DNA from: Rhododendron vialii
Taxonomy: Eukaryota; Streptophyta; Magnoliopsida; Ericales; Ericaceae
DNA length: 64,000 bases
NCBI RefSeq assembly: GCF_030253575.1
Contig: NC_080568.1
Location: 1,877,501 to 1,941,500, forward strand
Direction: 5' to 3'
The notes beneath the pieces were generated by a model. It was not told the origin of the DNA and searched no databases. It saw nothing but the letters and a program-made list of their open reading frames with translations. A program made the translations under genes and the position numbers. Numbering within the stretch: position 1 is the stretch's first letter; every line of letters starts with the position of its first letter. Shown piece after piece: positions 44,691 to 58,403 of this stretch.

Positions 44691-47600
44691 ATGTAGTTTC
44701 CAACAGCGATGCCTCAACTTTCTCACTTTCACGCCTGGAAAATACAAATATGTTAGAATGGTGCGCCACGCCTTAGGAAGATCTTAGTTTCAAGCACTCA
44801 ATTCCCTTGAGGCTATGTTTGGAGTACTTGAATAGTTTACGGCATTGTGAAGCATGAACTGTAAACAAACTTGACACTGCAATAAACAAGGAAATAGAAA
44901 ACAGGTAATCAACAAGTGAAACTTATACTCACGGGATTAGCTTCTCCAGTTCATTCACAGCTTCCTTTAATGCATAAAGAGACATCTTCTTTACCTGTAT
45001 CATCCAAAGGAAAAAAATAATTTAAAAGGCAGAACTTTCAGCATATACACACCAAAAGCCCGTTAAAAAACAGAAAGGAAGCTATATGAACGATTACAAG
45101 AAAGTGGACCACTTGCTCATGTTATTACGGCTACTCTTACAGTATTACTGTAGCTAAGCTCAAGTTTTTATGGAACCATTACTATTCACGGGAAAGCTAC
45201 TTTTTCGGTTTTCTCAGTACGCATGGAAACTGAGTTACTCGATTTATAGACAGCACATAACCAGTAATTGAATCTGAGTTTTGCCTTCTTTTCTCAGGAA
45301 TGTAGAGGTTTAGTAAGCTACCATGGATACCATCAGGAAGGAAAAGCAACAAAACATTAAGCAAGAACAACGTGATGCAGGAAATGAGAAACTATACCTC
45401 TAGTTTGTCTTCCTTAGCCCAATGATCGCGGGGAAGAGCACGGAATTCCCCAGTCAAACGGATACATTCATTGATGTTTTCGGGAGAAACAAAGTCAAGA
45501 GCAACTTTTATGCATGACTGCAAATGATGTAAAGAAGGATCAGAGATTGAAATAATCAAGAACTTAAATACAGACACTTTGCCACATGGACATGCATAAT
45601 TTCCTAGTTACTTGATATTGTACTACAAAGAGAAATTCTGCAAGCTACAAGGTAAGTTTTTCACCAGCCACATGGACATGCATAATTTCCTAGTTACTTG
45701 ATATTGTACTACAAAGAGAAATTCTGCAAGCTACAAGGTAAGTTTTTCACCAGCCTAGACTAGGTTCATCACAGAACTAAGCCACACATGCATCACTAGT
45801 ATGGCAACTCCCAAGTACAGGTCATGGAGAACTAAGCCACACATACTTCAGTATCGATGTTTCATTGTACAATGACTTTTGCAAACAGTCTATGCCGAAG
45901 TACCAAAAACAACTAAGGTGTCTACTTACCTTGAGGTTTCTAACTTGATGAGGACATCCAGCTGGAATAAAGACTGCCTTGTACAATGACTTTTGCAAAC
46001 AGTCTATGCCGAAGTACCAAAAACAACTAAGGTGTCTACTTACCTTGAGGTTTCTAACTTGATGAGGACATCCAGCTGGAATAAAGACTGCCTCTCCTAG
46101 TTGTTGAACAAATGTCCAAGGTTCAACACCTATATTACCATCGAAAAATGACCACGGCCAAAAGTGAAAATTCAGTCGCAAAAAATTATAGACCAACAAG
46201 ACCACGTCAGATAACAAACTAACCAAACTCCTCCTTCAGCATCCTTTTGTGATGCAAAGTCAAGTAGAATGTCTGGTCATGAATTGGATGAAAGACCTGT
46301 AAAATTGAGAGGATAAAAACCGCCCACTAAGATTAAAAAGGATCATCAGTTGTAAACAGCATCAGTGTAAGTTCAAACTCAACTACAACTAGTAAAAGGG
46401 TAGAAATCAGGCTCAAAAAGGATGAAAAATATGCACTATCCGACAGGGTCAACATCCTCAAATTTAACCCCATTACGATTATGGGACAAGTGCTTCTTTT
46501 TTTTTTTCCAAAAAAAAAACAAAGCACTGTCCCATAAAATCGATGAAAAGATATGAGAACACATAGCTGTGGCAACCTATCAGAATCCACCAATAGAAAT
46601 TGATGATGTTACAAAATCACCAAACGGCAATGCAAAAATAAATCAACACCGCTGCCCCTCTCAGTAAAAGTATAGTCATCTAAGGATTCCTCGTTCTCCC
46701 TCGCATAACATACCATTAATGACAAATAATAAGATTAGCTATCCTTTTTGGACGATGTCATTAATCATGAGACTACTATGGAGCCAAAACACTACATTAA
46801 AATCTTAACTTTAAGCATAACTGCTTTCCAAATACTTTCATGATGGAGAAATGTCTGGTGATAATAATTGATTCAACCCAAAAAGCACTAGCATGAGAAA
46901 ATAACCAATGAATGAAGAAACCATACCCACTTATCAGTAGCATTAGGACTGACCGTACCCACTTATCACTAGCATTAGGACTGAAGGTAAAGTCACAAAG
47001 AACGCCCAACGAGATTAGAGCCAAATTAGAAGTGCCATAAAAGCAATGGCAACATTTTGAGACTCATTCTCAACACCTTACAAATGAGGTAACAAGATAT
47101 CATATAAAGAATCACTCACCCAAATATCCTTCCAAACCCACACACTGTCACCATTTCACACCTCTAATATTATGAAAGATATGGGATCGACGGCTACCGC
47201 TATTAACCACAAGAGGACCATTTCCATTAACAAAATACTGTTTTGCTAAAATTCATGAGGAAATTGTTACATGCATATAACTTCCAAGGTAGGAGCTTCA
47301 TTACCTGATCTACTGGCTGGCAGTCGATGTGCCTGAACTCCTTATGGTGCTTTGTAAGATACTCCTCTAGCTTGGGAACATCTTGTCGCCGAAAAATTTC
47401 CCAAACAGCTCCTCCATCAGGTGTCTCCAATCCATTCAACATCTTGTCAGAAACAGTCTCGCCTTGTAGCTTCTCATCATTTGATGAACCATGTATGTCG
47501 GAATGGACCGTACCAAATAGTTCTGTTTGGTCCAGGACAGCATGGTCCTTAGAAAGCTGCTGGCGATTCAGGTTCACTTCTGCTGTGTGTGTTAACAAAT

Positions 47601-50600
47601 TAACCTGAAAGAAGTACGAAGATATTAAATGAGTAAATCTACGTACAAGGGAAGAGGACAAAAGATATGGTCCTGAGTATGGACGGAGACCGGCTGAAAT
47701 ACCACATGCAGAGTTTGCTGGAAACAACAGGAACTAAGCAGTGGCTCTGAATTTAATACAGCCTATTCTATTGAATATGCTTTTCTGGGAATCTAGAATC
47801 TCAACACATTGAACCTACTATGGTAATTTCTGTCAATGCCATGAATCAACTATGACCTCCCTTGTGTCAGGAGTCCAGTCTAGAAGAAAGTATACAGAGC
47901 ATGCAGAAACTTCCAGCATTTGTTCTTCACGAAATCAAAGGGAAGGCAATTACCTAATCAAGAATGAAGCAACATAAAAGTAAAGTAGGTAATTGTCCAC
48001 CTATCTGACAATTCATACCGCATCCGACATGTCACAATGAAGCTTCGTGACAGAATCTCCACGGCCAAGCTCTTCAGCAAACCCATACGCAATGTATGTT
48101 TTAGGACCCAGGTCTGGCTTCAGCATTTTTTCAGGCAACTTTGCAGCAACATTAAGAAGACCAGAACGTGGATGTGTGTATTCTGAATATGGCAAGGCAC
48201 TGATGAACTCCGCACCATGGCGAGGTAAGCGCTCCTCAAAGAAATTGGATGGGGGCCAATCTTTCAGTTTGAGCATCTCTGGCCAACCATCCTTGTGTGA
48301 TCGACTTTCTGAATACCCTTTGAAAAATTGGTGAATATTCATATCAACCTGCACAGTTACAACATAATTAACGATAATAGCAATAACAGGCACTACAAGA
48401 AATGAAACATGGAAGCAACTTCATAGAATGGTACCGACTTTCCCCATATTCAGATGTGGAACATCAGGGACAGGAATTCAGACATCTGAATACACTTCAA
48501 TACCTTTCTCCTTTTTTGGAGTAAACACATCATGGTTTTTCATCTTTATTCCTTTTACCCTGCTCAAGAGAAGGGGGTTGAAAACTACAACAAAGCGCCA
48601 ATGAAGCCAACTAATATTTTCCCATTTTCTCCAGTTCTCCTGATAATCGGAAGTATCCTACATAATTTTGACTCAAGTTTAGTTAGTCTCTGTCCTAATT
48701 GTCTGGAAACAACAACTACAATGCCCAGACAACTTGCTACTGTAATCTGAACAGTGTCAAGTTTCTATTTCACCTCTTCTGTTCACTTGTGCACCCTCAC
48801 AACAATAAGCTTCAACCGTTTATTCCTTAAAAAGGCAATGCTCGCTCAAGGGCAATCATAGGTAAGTTAAACCACCCTCAAACTGATTTTCTACCATTCA
48901 AAATAACGGTGAGCTACAAAGAATAATCATTGATACCCCGAACCACCTCCATAGCAGGTAATCTGGTAAGTACGAGTCCTTTTTATTCCTCCTCGCGTGT
49001 TAACCACTTTAGGTGTTCTGTTGTTGGCTGGCCAAACAAGTACAAAAGGACAATATAAGGTGAATGAGTTTGCAGTAATATTGAGGGGATTTGAACCATG
49101 TAATAGATAATTATATCGAATCAATCCCCATCCAAACTCTAACTACAAACACTGAGAAAACCTGCATAAGATTTCTTGTGTCTCATTTAGAAAAAGCCAG
49201 GACTCCTTACACTCTAACAAACAAAACTCAAATTTTCACCAATTTATGCTTTTACCTGCACACATGTTGACCATAAAGTCATTTGACGCCTATATATCAT
49301 AGTCAAGAGTTGCACAAATTATGTATGTGCAGAACATGGGTAGGTAATGGAATCAGAGGCAACAAAAATGTTATGACTCTTTGTGCAGAATATGCAAGAC
49401 AGGCACAATTTCCTGCAAGATAAAGAGGAATTATACAAAAAGAGTGAGGAAGGGGAATAGATCATGCAGCTTCATTGCTGCAGTGGACCACATTCCCGAT
49501 TACCCAGCTACACTTGACTCATTGAAAAACCATCCTTCATACAGTCTATCCCATCCACACAGAAATTTCAGTGCCATTACAAGAATGAATGAGACGTATT
49601 AAACACATAAGTGTCGAGAATGATAAACAGGGTGAATATGACACCACCACAAAGAAAGTGTTATCTTACAACTACTTACCTCACGCCAATCAAGGCAATC
49701 AATTGCCGTCACTGATAAATCTGAGCAACCCGAGTAAGTTCCTTTACGATTACGAAATGCACGCCACATAACCATTGGCTCCCAACTCAAACCAGAGGCA
49801 ATTTGGAGAACATCACGGACAACAACTGGCTCCCCCCTGACCCAATGTTTCTGGAAGTGCTCTAGATCCCCTTGTTGGATATCACTTGTTGAAGGACAGT
49901 ACAAATAATTGGAGTCATCGGCATCCTTTCTAGAAGCAGCCTTACGAAGTTTTCCATTACCAACATCAACCTGACCATTCAATTTAAAGCAGGAGCAGAG
50001 CGCATCAGAAGTTCCAGGCATATGTCTTTCAACCAATTTTTCTATTTTCTCTTTTAACTCCGAAACCCAACCTTCCGGAAGCATATGCTTCAACTCCAAA
50101 CGGCCACAACCATCCATTTTCCTTGGGCAAGATATGACACCAGTTTCCGTCGCATTCCAGCCAGGTGTTGGCTTTTTATCAACATCAAAACTGGAATCAA
50201 TGCTTGAATCTAAAGAAGCATTCCGATCTGAAGAAGAGGTGAGAGGTTTGTCACCAATGTGGTCACCCCCTTGCAGGCAACCCTCTCGAATTTCCAGGCA
50301 ACAAGTCAGGCAGAGATCAAACGAACAATTTGGACAGCTTCGGTGAAAATCAACTATAGAGGTTCTACAATTGTCACTGCAGCATAATGTGTGCTATCAT
50401 AATGTAATCGACACAATAACATTTTCAATTCATTAACGTGGTTACAGTTTACAAAATCAGTTTTCAAGAACCTTTTTTTCAAAAATTGTTTTTCGAAAGT
50501 ACCATCAGTCATCGGTTTCTTATTATATTCATCTTTTACAGGAAATATTGTCGAGAATTGCATTTTAGTAATTACTAGTAATATTACAAAACTTTTCCAA

Positions 50601-53600
50601 TATGCCCATAAAAGTTGTACAACAAAACGTCAACCAAAAAAGTTTCTAAAAACACTGATTCTGAAAAATGTCACCGAACAGAGATATTCAAAGAAAGGAC
50701 CATACCAATAAACACGCTCATCACCACGACAAACTGCCTGTTGTATCTCTACATCCGACGAAGATAAACCTGTATGAAGGAAGTAATATTGACAAATTAT
50801 TATGAGAATTAAATGCATTGGATTGACTGCATAGGGACACCCCACACATGCCCAACACCTCAACAGACTCAATGACTAATCTGTTTCAGATCTATTACGT
50901 CGAATGTTTCTGGAAATAGAATCAAACTTAAATGCACCAAGCCACCTACCCTAGCCATTGAAGCTCTGTTTCATCCTTCATGGCTTTTCTAAGTATTAAC
51001 AGAACATACATATTTCACTGATATTGTGTTATTATCTAAATCATTTCTTCTATCTGACCCAAATGCAAGTGTGACATTGATAATTTCCTATCCCCAGCCA
51101 TTCAAAAAAAGATAGAAACGAAGCAAGACTTGCATTAGTTACCCCCTAGTTGCATGTAAAGGAATAAATAGATAAGCTTAATACCGATGGTATACCTTTA
51201 ATCTTAGCCTCCATCTCCTTTTCCATTGTTTGGTCATGATCAAACTGTTTCAAGAATGGAGCAAGAGCATATATCAGATGCTTCAATAGCCGAACCCTTT
51301 CCTCCTCAATCTTGGGCTGTCCATCTTTTTCATTACTCTGAATTGAAACATGAGAAATCACTACGCGTCGAGCACCAGAAAAAAAGACAGTTGCAGAACA
51401 GTGCCCAACTGACAAAAAGCACACAGCTAATAACAACCTTAATCATATCCTGTCGACGCAAACATGCTTTGCAATTACAGTTTCCCCGGCAATATGGACA
51501 ACACTCCGCTATTGCTTCCTCTGACAGCTGCGGATACCTGAAAAAATAAGATCAATGAAACAGAAAATTATTAATAAGCATGCAGACATGCTGATACTAA
51601 TTAAACAGCAGATACACCTATACCATTACCATGGCAAGTAGGAGTTCAGTGATATCAGCTTCAAACACATCCATAATTCCAATAAAAAGATATTTGATGG
51701 CCAAAATTAATTAGATCAGTCAACCAATTTATAGAAATAATTTTCAGAGGTTAGTTACACAAGCGTACAATCTATAGAACTAATGCCTCTTTATTGCTAA
51801 TATTTACACATGCTTATTTGGAAACTTTCTATAATAAACAACTTTTCCTCACTGTCCTGAAAGAAATATTTACACATGCATATTTGGAAGCTTTCTATAT
51901 CAAGCAAATTTTGCTCATTGTCCTGAAAGAAAAACCGTTGAATATTCATAATCCCTACTTGTGCTATTGGTTGCACGAAAAACTGACAATATAACATCCA
52001 AATCACATCATGGACACAAAAAAACAGCCACGCACACATGGTAAGACTCTTGCAACCTCACAGTAAGCTGCACACTAGTGTGTTTTACGTGACTTTATAA
52101 CTCGCCATGCATCGAGAACAAAATGCTGGACACAAACTTCAAGTTAACTAAAGCTATCTCCACCCTTTACCAACAACAGAAACCAGTTAGATATATAAGT
52201 CGGTTATCCTTGAATAATCTGTATTCTTCCTTGTACAGAAATCAAATTCTGGTGCTTCAATTCACTTATAAGTTATATATACTTTTCTTAAAAAGGCCAG
52301 CATAAACTACAAAGCAGGTACCATCTCTTGATGCATGGGCCACAATAACGTCTTCGGCAGGTTCCACGACACCTCACCACCCTCTGGTCACTCCTCATGC
52401 ATTGATGACACATTTGGCAATCATCCTCACCCCCCTGTCAAGTTATTTAGAAAACGAATCAGCAATTCAGAATATTATGTATAGATGTAAAGCCACGGGC
52501 AGAGTGTATAATTACATCGGTACTGAAATGCCTCCTCCTAGCATCAAAACGAAAGCCATTTTGCTTCGAGCCGGACCTTCTTGAATAAACCTTGACCTTT
52601 GGGTTATCAACGTCACCGATATCCTCCTTATCTTTTTTCTTTTTGGTTGTTACTCCCAATTTCTTCCCATGCGCTTGCGAAACCTCTTTCTTCATCCTCC
52701 CTAGTGATGCTGATTCATTGTTCTCATTCTTTTTCACCCTTTTCGTTGAACTAACCTTTTCCTTCTTATCATTTGAATCACCACTAGTAACATTAGCCTC
52801 TTTCCGGAACTTTTTCAGTTCCATTAACTTTTTGGTTCTTGTAGTCAAGTTACCACAACAATCATCTTTGCCGTTAGTACCCTCATTTGCCCCTTCTTTT
52901 TTGTTGAATTTGGTAGGAGCCCCGGATTTCTTCTCCCCTGATACCAGTTTCTTAAACTTGGGACCCTTTCTCATTTTTTTCACCAAAATAAAATCCTCTT
53001 CATCGGTATCCTCATTTTCCTCTTCTCCCTGTTTGATTTTGGTAGGAACCCCCAATTTCTCAATCGCTGTACCCTTTTTAGATTTTTTCACTGCAGTGGA
53101 ATCCTTTTCGTCATCCTCCAATTCATCTTCTTCACCATTAGTAACCTCATTTTCCTCTTCTTTTTGTTTTCTTTTGGTTTGATCCCCTGATTTCTTCTCC
53201 CCTGGTCCCACGGCATCAGAACCCTTCTTCATTCTTTTCACCGAAGTACCGTCCTTTTTGCCATCCTCCGAATCATCTCCGCCATAACTAACCCCATTTT
53301 CCTCTTCTTTTTGTTTTCTTTTACTAGAAACCCCCCATTCCTTCCCCCCGTTCCGCAATTCCTTGACCACTACACCCTTTTCCGCTCTTTTCAGCAAAGC
53401 ATCATCCTTTCCATCCTCCAAATCATCTTCACCGTTAGCAACCTCATTTTCCTCTTCTTTTAACTTATTTTCCGAAAACCCTTTCCTTCCTATTACCAAA
53501 ACAACCTCCTTCTCATCTTCACTAACCCTCTCCTTCTGCTCATCAGAATCATATAAATCACTCTCCTCCTTTTCCTCCTCCATTTCCTCTTCCTTTCCAT

Positions 53601-54138
53601 CTCCATCTCCATCTCCATCAACACCATCACTAAGCTTCTTTTCCTCTTCTTTTTCTTTATTTCTCCCAGAAAACCCCAATTTCTTACGATCCGAACCCTT
53701 TTTCCTTCTTTTCACCAAAACAACCTCCTTTTCACCTCCCTTGACACCACCACCACTATCCCTCTCCTCCACACGACGCCGCTTCTTCTCCGGAATAACC
53801 TCATCATCATCCTCCTCCACCGCCTTCCTCCTCCTCCTCCTCTTTTCCTGCTTCGTTCCGTCCGGAGGCGACGAAACGTTCAATCTTCTAGAAACACTTA
53901 CACTCTTGTTCACACCCTTGTCTCGATCGGAAACCCTAGAACCAGAACCGGATGACTTCTTCGAAGGAGTAGGAGATTTGTTGTTAAGGGTTTGAAAGAA
54001 GTGTTTTTCGCAATAGGCCTTGTCTTGTAGCCTCCAACCGCTGCACCGCCACTCCTTGCCGTCGTTCCTTCTGCAACGGAGGTTATCTGGCGGAACTGGA
54101 ACAGCTGATCGCCTTGCTTCCTCCATTTTCTCTCTCAT
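44383..54138 (-). CDS. WRC/RING/JmjC histone demethylase (KDM3, JMJ25/IBM1-like)
   Basis: Thirteen exons: 52,516-54,138; 52,322-52,434; 51,438-51,537; 51,196-51,337; 50,706-50,769; 49,680-50,376; 48,019-48,348; 47,305-47,604; 46,224-46,296; 46,044-46,129; 45,398-45,517; 44,933-44,994; 44,383-44,734. They join in phase to about 1,353 residues. Family role: Fe(II)/2-oxoglutarate-dependent removal of H3K9 methyl groups in the nucleus, protecting genes from silencing. Residues about 20-62 form a WRC domain ([20 protein letters not shown] ... CEKH). About 70-520 is charged low complexity. [20 protein letters not shown] and [14 protein letters not shown] (550-612), plus [20 protein letters not shown] (about 679), are the RING-like zinc centre. 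The JmjC domain has [20 protein letters not shown], His1017/Asp1019 (KLHCDMSDA) and His1170 ([10 protein letters not shown]), so the iron triad is complete. The start could also be the ATG at 54,126. Confidence 0.9.
45581..45755. repeat. 86-bp tandem duplication in a JmjC-gene intron
   Basis: Perfect copies start at 45,581 and 45,667 (GCCACATGGACATGCATAAT), in the intron between exons 10 and 11. Confidence 0.95.
45865..46092. repeat. 114-bp tandem duplication of exon 10 end and splice donor
   Basis: Perfect copies at 45,865-45,978 and 45,979-46,092. On the minus strand each holds GCAGTCTTTATTCCAGCTGG through to the 5' splice site AAG/GTAAGT and 50-odd intron bases. So exon 10 has two identical donors, at 46,044 and 45,930. 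Confidence 0.97.
46925..46985. repeat. Short tandem duplication in JmjC-gene intron
   Basis: TACCCACTTATCAGTAGCAT, TAGGACTGA and its near copy follow each other with one substitution, period about 33 bases. Confidence 0.7.
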
Positions 54139-54480
54139 CTCTCTCTCTTCTCTCTCTCGCTCGCTGAGTTTTGTTTGGTGACACGCCTCAAGCACCTGTA
54201 CTGTTGGGTGTTGGAAACTTGGAAATGTGGGGTTTAAGTGGGAATTTTGGGAGGGAAAAGGGATGCGTGCAGTACTCCTATTTTTTAGTGGGTGGAGTTT
54301 CGGAGGGAAACCAAAGAGAAATGGGAGGGTTCTTACACCGCCCACGGTTTTCGCATGTAGTAATGTCATCACCCGGGATGCTGCCGAGTATCCCGGTGCT
54401 AAAGCGGGTGTCGAGCTGCATTTGAATGTTCATTTTGATAGGAACGATTTTGAATTAAATTTGAGCACATGCTAATTTAA
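54139..54480. promoter_or_regulatory. JmjC gene leader and promoter region
   Basis: Immediately upstream of the start codon the transcript strand is GA-rich (54,139-54,172), as in many plant 5' leaders. No clear TATA box was fixed. Open frames on the plus strand here are not supported. Confidence 0.35.
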
Positions 54481-55328
54481 ATCGTTCATTACTCTGCCAA
54501 TATTCAAGCCGTCAATATTCAAGCCGTCGATAGTCAGGTTGAACGACGAAATCGGCCCCTCGACACCGCTGGCAAGCACGGATTGCTTAGCATCGTCTCC
54601 CAATATCTTCGGAAACACTGTTGGTTTTTGGAGTAATCAATGGAGAGAGGCCGATATAAATATACCATAAATAAGGCTGAATTGAGTGAATTTTTCGGAA
54701 AACTTATCCAAGTGGATTGAAAATCTATTGAAATTTGTGCTGAGAGAAGGATTCCGTGACTTCCGTCCCAGCAAATTAAAAAAAAAAAAAGGATTCCGTC
54801 CCACGCATATTTGACCACCGCGTAACGTTTTTATTGTTTTTCATTCAAGTATAGGAGTAAAATAGAGATTTCATTAACTATTAGCCTTTTGGTTATGAAA
54901 TGGGACAATGTTTTTAGAAAAAAAAATGATACTCCGTAATAACTAAGACTAAAAAATAGAGACGGAGGGAGTATATCCAAGCTTATCAACCTCCATTCTT
55001 TTCTACTCCAACTTTTTTGTCTTTTTAATTTCGTGTGTTTCAATTGTCTTTTTTGAATTTTTTGTTAGATTCGCGTCATAAATTTTAAATTAGTTATTCG
55101 TCTCAATAAGAAAAGTCTAAAAAGTAAAAATTAAAAAATAATGACCAAAATGGAAAAATAAGGGTCTAATAGCTTCTTCTTTTTTATAAGTGTCGTCTTC
55201 TATGAATTTTTTTCAATATCGATCCACTTTTTTATACTTTTCTAATTCCTCTCTTTGAGAAAAATGATTAGTCCAAAAATCACAACGAAAAATGATTAGT
55301 AAAAAGTTACGTTTTTACTATAATGCTT
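54481..55328. other. Intergenic DNA with Stowaway-like remnant
   Basis: At 54,932-54,974, TACTCCGTAATAAC and GAGACGGAGGGAGTA face each other as a very short Stowaway-type remnant. Otherwise AT-rich with no gene seen. Confidence 0.45.
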
Positions 55329-55347
55329 TATATATATATATATATAT
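55329..55347. repeat. (TA)n microsatellite
   Basis: About nine TA units. Confidence 0.9.
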
Positions 55348-56804
55348 TGAAATTAGGAATTTGAGCAATGCTACATACACAAACTAACCACACCTCTCTT
55401 ACATAGGTATGAGCTACACGTATACAATTATGAGATAATTCCTGCCGGTCCTAACTTTTTAGTTCATGGCTAGGAAGATCCTCCTCAAAAAAATTCATAT
55501 GCTCAATAGGTCCCTTGTTAAAAAATCCCACGCGCCTGCCTCCCCATGTGCGTCGTTTCTCTCTCTCTCTTCTCTCCCCCACGCGCCTAGACTTGTGGTC
55601 CAGACTCGCGGTTCACACACCGTCACACACAAAGCGCTCTCTCTCTCTCTCCTTTGACTCTCTCTCTTCTTTCTCTACACACACTCTCTCCTCTCTCTTC
55701 CAACCCCTCTCTCTTTCATTTTTAATAAATCTTTGAATCTTTATAATTTTTATTCTGCACTATTACTTTTATAAAACTTGTATATTCAAAATTTACTCGT
55801 AGAGATCTATCAAATGAAATTTACTCATATTCCAATTTTAACTGTTAATTAGCAGTAATTTTAATTTTTAATTGTTAATTAATAGTATTTTTTAATCCCA
55901 AAACTATAAAAATCCTAATTTTAACGGTTAATTAGTAGAAATGTTAATTTTTAATTTTTAATTAGCAGTGTTTTCAATCCTCAAATCTTAATCCTAAACT
56001 TCAATTTTAACTATTAATTAGTAATATTTTAACTGTTAATTATAATTTGTAATTGTTGATTAGAATTTATAATAAAAAAAGAAGCCTATTCCAAAAAAAT
56101 TATTTTATTTTTACACATAATTTCATATTCAATATTGAACTTATTTGATAGATTTCTTTGAGTAGATTTCAAATAGCTAAATTTTAAAAAAAATAAATAT
56201 GTGCGGCAAGAGTTATAATAATTTTAAGATTTAAAATGAGAGAGAGAGAGAGAGTGTGTGTGTGTGTGAAGAGTGAAATAAACCGTGTAGGAGAAAGGGA
56301 AAAAGTAGGCGTCGTGGCATAGGACTTGGTGGGAGAAGTAATTGTGCGCGCAAGGATCTTATGGGAACAAGTCAATCCAAGTAGGACCGTCCAGAAATTT
56401 CCCTACAATTATGACACCCACAAAAGGTGGGGTCCACACATATGTGAGCTAGAGGGATGTGATTGGAGGTATGGTTTATGATGTGTACTTATCATTTTCC
56501 GAAAATGAATACATGAGGGAAATAATTTTTGGCAAACAATTTTATATTTTCTCTTAGTTTCTAAGCAAGAAAGATAAATGCTCCGACCTTTTTATTCCCT
56601 TCTTTGAACGATACTTTGATTTCTTTCGGATTATCATATATTCAATTAAATGGGATTAACTTTTTTTTTCTTATTCAACACCTGTCTTTACAAGTTGGAT
56701 CACATTTGGATTAAATGAACTTTGAAAAACATTTAATCCAGCTTCTTATTTATAAGTTTATATAAAATGTATATTCCAAGTTCTATATAATTAGGATAAA
56801 AATA
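55348..56804. other. Intergenic DNA, CT-rich block and TTAATTAG repeats
   Basis: 55,555-55,715 is pyrimidine-rich. 55,825-56,070 has degenerate tandem copies of a unit close to TTTTAACTGTTAATTAGCAG. A mixed (GA)n(GT)n run lies at 56,237-56,268. No gene is seen. Confidence 0.5.
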
Positions 56805-57046
56805 CAATCCCTCCGTCCAGATTTAATAGTCATTTTTTGGAGTTCGTGCCATTTTTCAATCGATTATATCTTCCAAAATTTATAATGTTTTACGTGATTT
56901 CAAAAATATTGTATTATAGAACTAATCGAGATCTATCAAATAAGATCCATATTCGATATGAAATTCATTACGAATTCAAAGATATAACCCGTTTTTTAGC
57001 CGATTAGAATAGAATTAGAGACATTTAAATCCGGACAGAGGGAGTA
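56805..57046. mobile_element. Stowaway-like MITE
   Basis: ATCCCTCCGTCCAGATTTAA at the left mirrors TTAAATCCGGACAGAGGGAG at the right, with TA beyond both ends. The CTCCCTCCGTC-type terminus is the Stowaway signature. The interior is AT-rich. Confidence 0.7.
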
Positions 57047-57871
57047 TATATATTCAGCATGAGTATCCCAAGTTTTTCTAAAAGTCAATGAACTAATAAA
57101 CGTGTTGTGTTTGTGTTCGCATTCCAATTTTATTTTAGCGCGATGATATCATCTAGCTAGGTCCGCTAGAGCAATAACCATAGTCATATTATTCTTCAAA
57201 CTGCTCAGCGCTCCTCATTACAACAAAAAACATCAATGGCAACACCATTTGTTGACAAGACACCTTTGTTGTCACCATAAGTGTCTCGATCTACACCTGT
57301 TGTCAATTCTTGCACCACAATCACACACACAATTCTTGCTATCGCAAATTTTAATATATTTAAAATGTGTCTTAGAGACGCTTTTACGTTCCCGCTCCCT
57401 CACCCATCCGCTGTAACTTAGTTAAGTAAGTAATATTGGATGACTCGACAAGAATGTCTTTGTTTTACCACATTTTTTTTATTTAATTTTATCATCGGAC
57501 TACAACTCGATCTTCCTTACGATTTTCCAGTAGTAACGAATTACTAATACATGTTTTAATTTTAAGTTCAAACTCCATGCTATGGAAAATTATTCCCAGA
57601 GCACCACCTACGTCCTACTACTGGAGCATCATTTGACAGTGCTTCAGAAATCTTTTCTAGCACACATTTGTGTGGATTATTCCACCATCAAATATGTGAC
57701 TCATACTCAAATGATGATGTATAAGACCCTTGAGCATTACGTGGTGAGGCTACAAGAGCACTAAATAAATACTCTCGTGCTATCGGCACTGGAGTGTATT
57801 TTATTTCAATGCAAGTATGTAACTAGGGAAAAAGAGATTAAATTCTTTTCATCTTAGGTAAAAAATCCCTA
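57047..57871. other. Intergenic DNA, no gene seen
   Basis: AT-rich and without recognisable coding sequence. A short open stretch at 57,582-57,764 matches no family I know. Confidence 0.4.
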
Positions 57872-57879
57872 GTTTTTAC

Positions 57880-58403
57880 TAGGGGTGTAAATGAGCCGAA
57901 TCGAATTGAATATCGGCATGTTCGAGCTCGGCTCGATCAGAATTCATCTGGCTCGAGCTTGGCTCGAGTTCGAATCGAGCCGGAAAAGTTCGGCTCGAGC
58001 TCGGCTCGTTAATATTCGGTCTGGAATAAACGAGCTAGCTCGGCTCGAATTCGTCAACTTTTTGGCCTTGATATTAAAAATTGGCTAAACAAGCCGAGTC
58101 GAACCGAATATTGGCATATTCGAGCCGAGCCGAGCAGAACCTATATATTTCGAGCAGAGACAAAACTGTTCGCGAACCTATATATTGGCATGTTCGAGCC
58201 GAGCCGAGCCGAACCTATATATTTCGAGCTTCGCGAACCTGCTCGAGCCGAGCCCTACTAGGTTCGAGCTCGGCTCGTTTATCAAACGAGCCGAAAAATC
58301 GAGCTTGAGCTCGGCTCGTTTATCCTTCGAACCGAGCCGAACGAGCCCTTATCGAGCCGAACCAAGCCGAACTCACGAGCTGCTCAGTTCATTTACAGCC
58401 CTA
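57880..58403. mobile_element. hAT-like element rich in GAGCCGAGCC motifs
   Basis: The ends TAGGGGTGTAAATGAGC and the complement of GTTCATTTACAGCCCTA are terminal repeats. The flanks GTTTTTAC (57,872-57,879) and GTTTCCAC (58,404-58,411) match at 6 of 8 bases. The interior is a dense array of CGAGCTCGGCTCG/GAGCCGAGCC motifs, many self-complementary. Confidence 0.7.

Noticed and set aside
44400-44696. 98-residue plus-strand frame with MEGDLPTVD repeats
   Set aside because: Antisense to the repeat-built last exon of the demethylase; the minus frame joins in phase with the preceding exon.
45822-46226. 134-residue minus-strand frame treated as a separate gene
   Set aside because: It is exon 10 of the demethylase read through its duplicated donor into the intron.
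52592-53995. Long plus-strand Ser/Phe-rich frames
   Set aside because: Antisense shadow of Glu/Lys-rich codons in demethylase exon 1.
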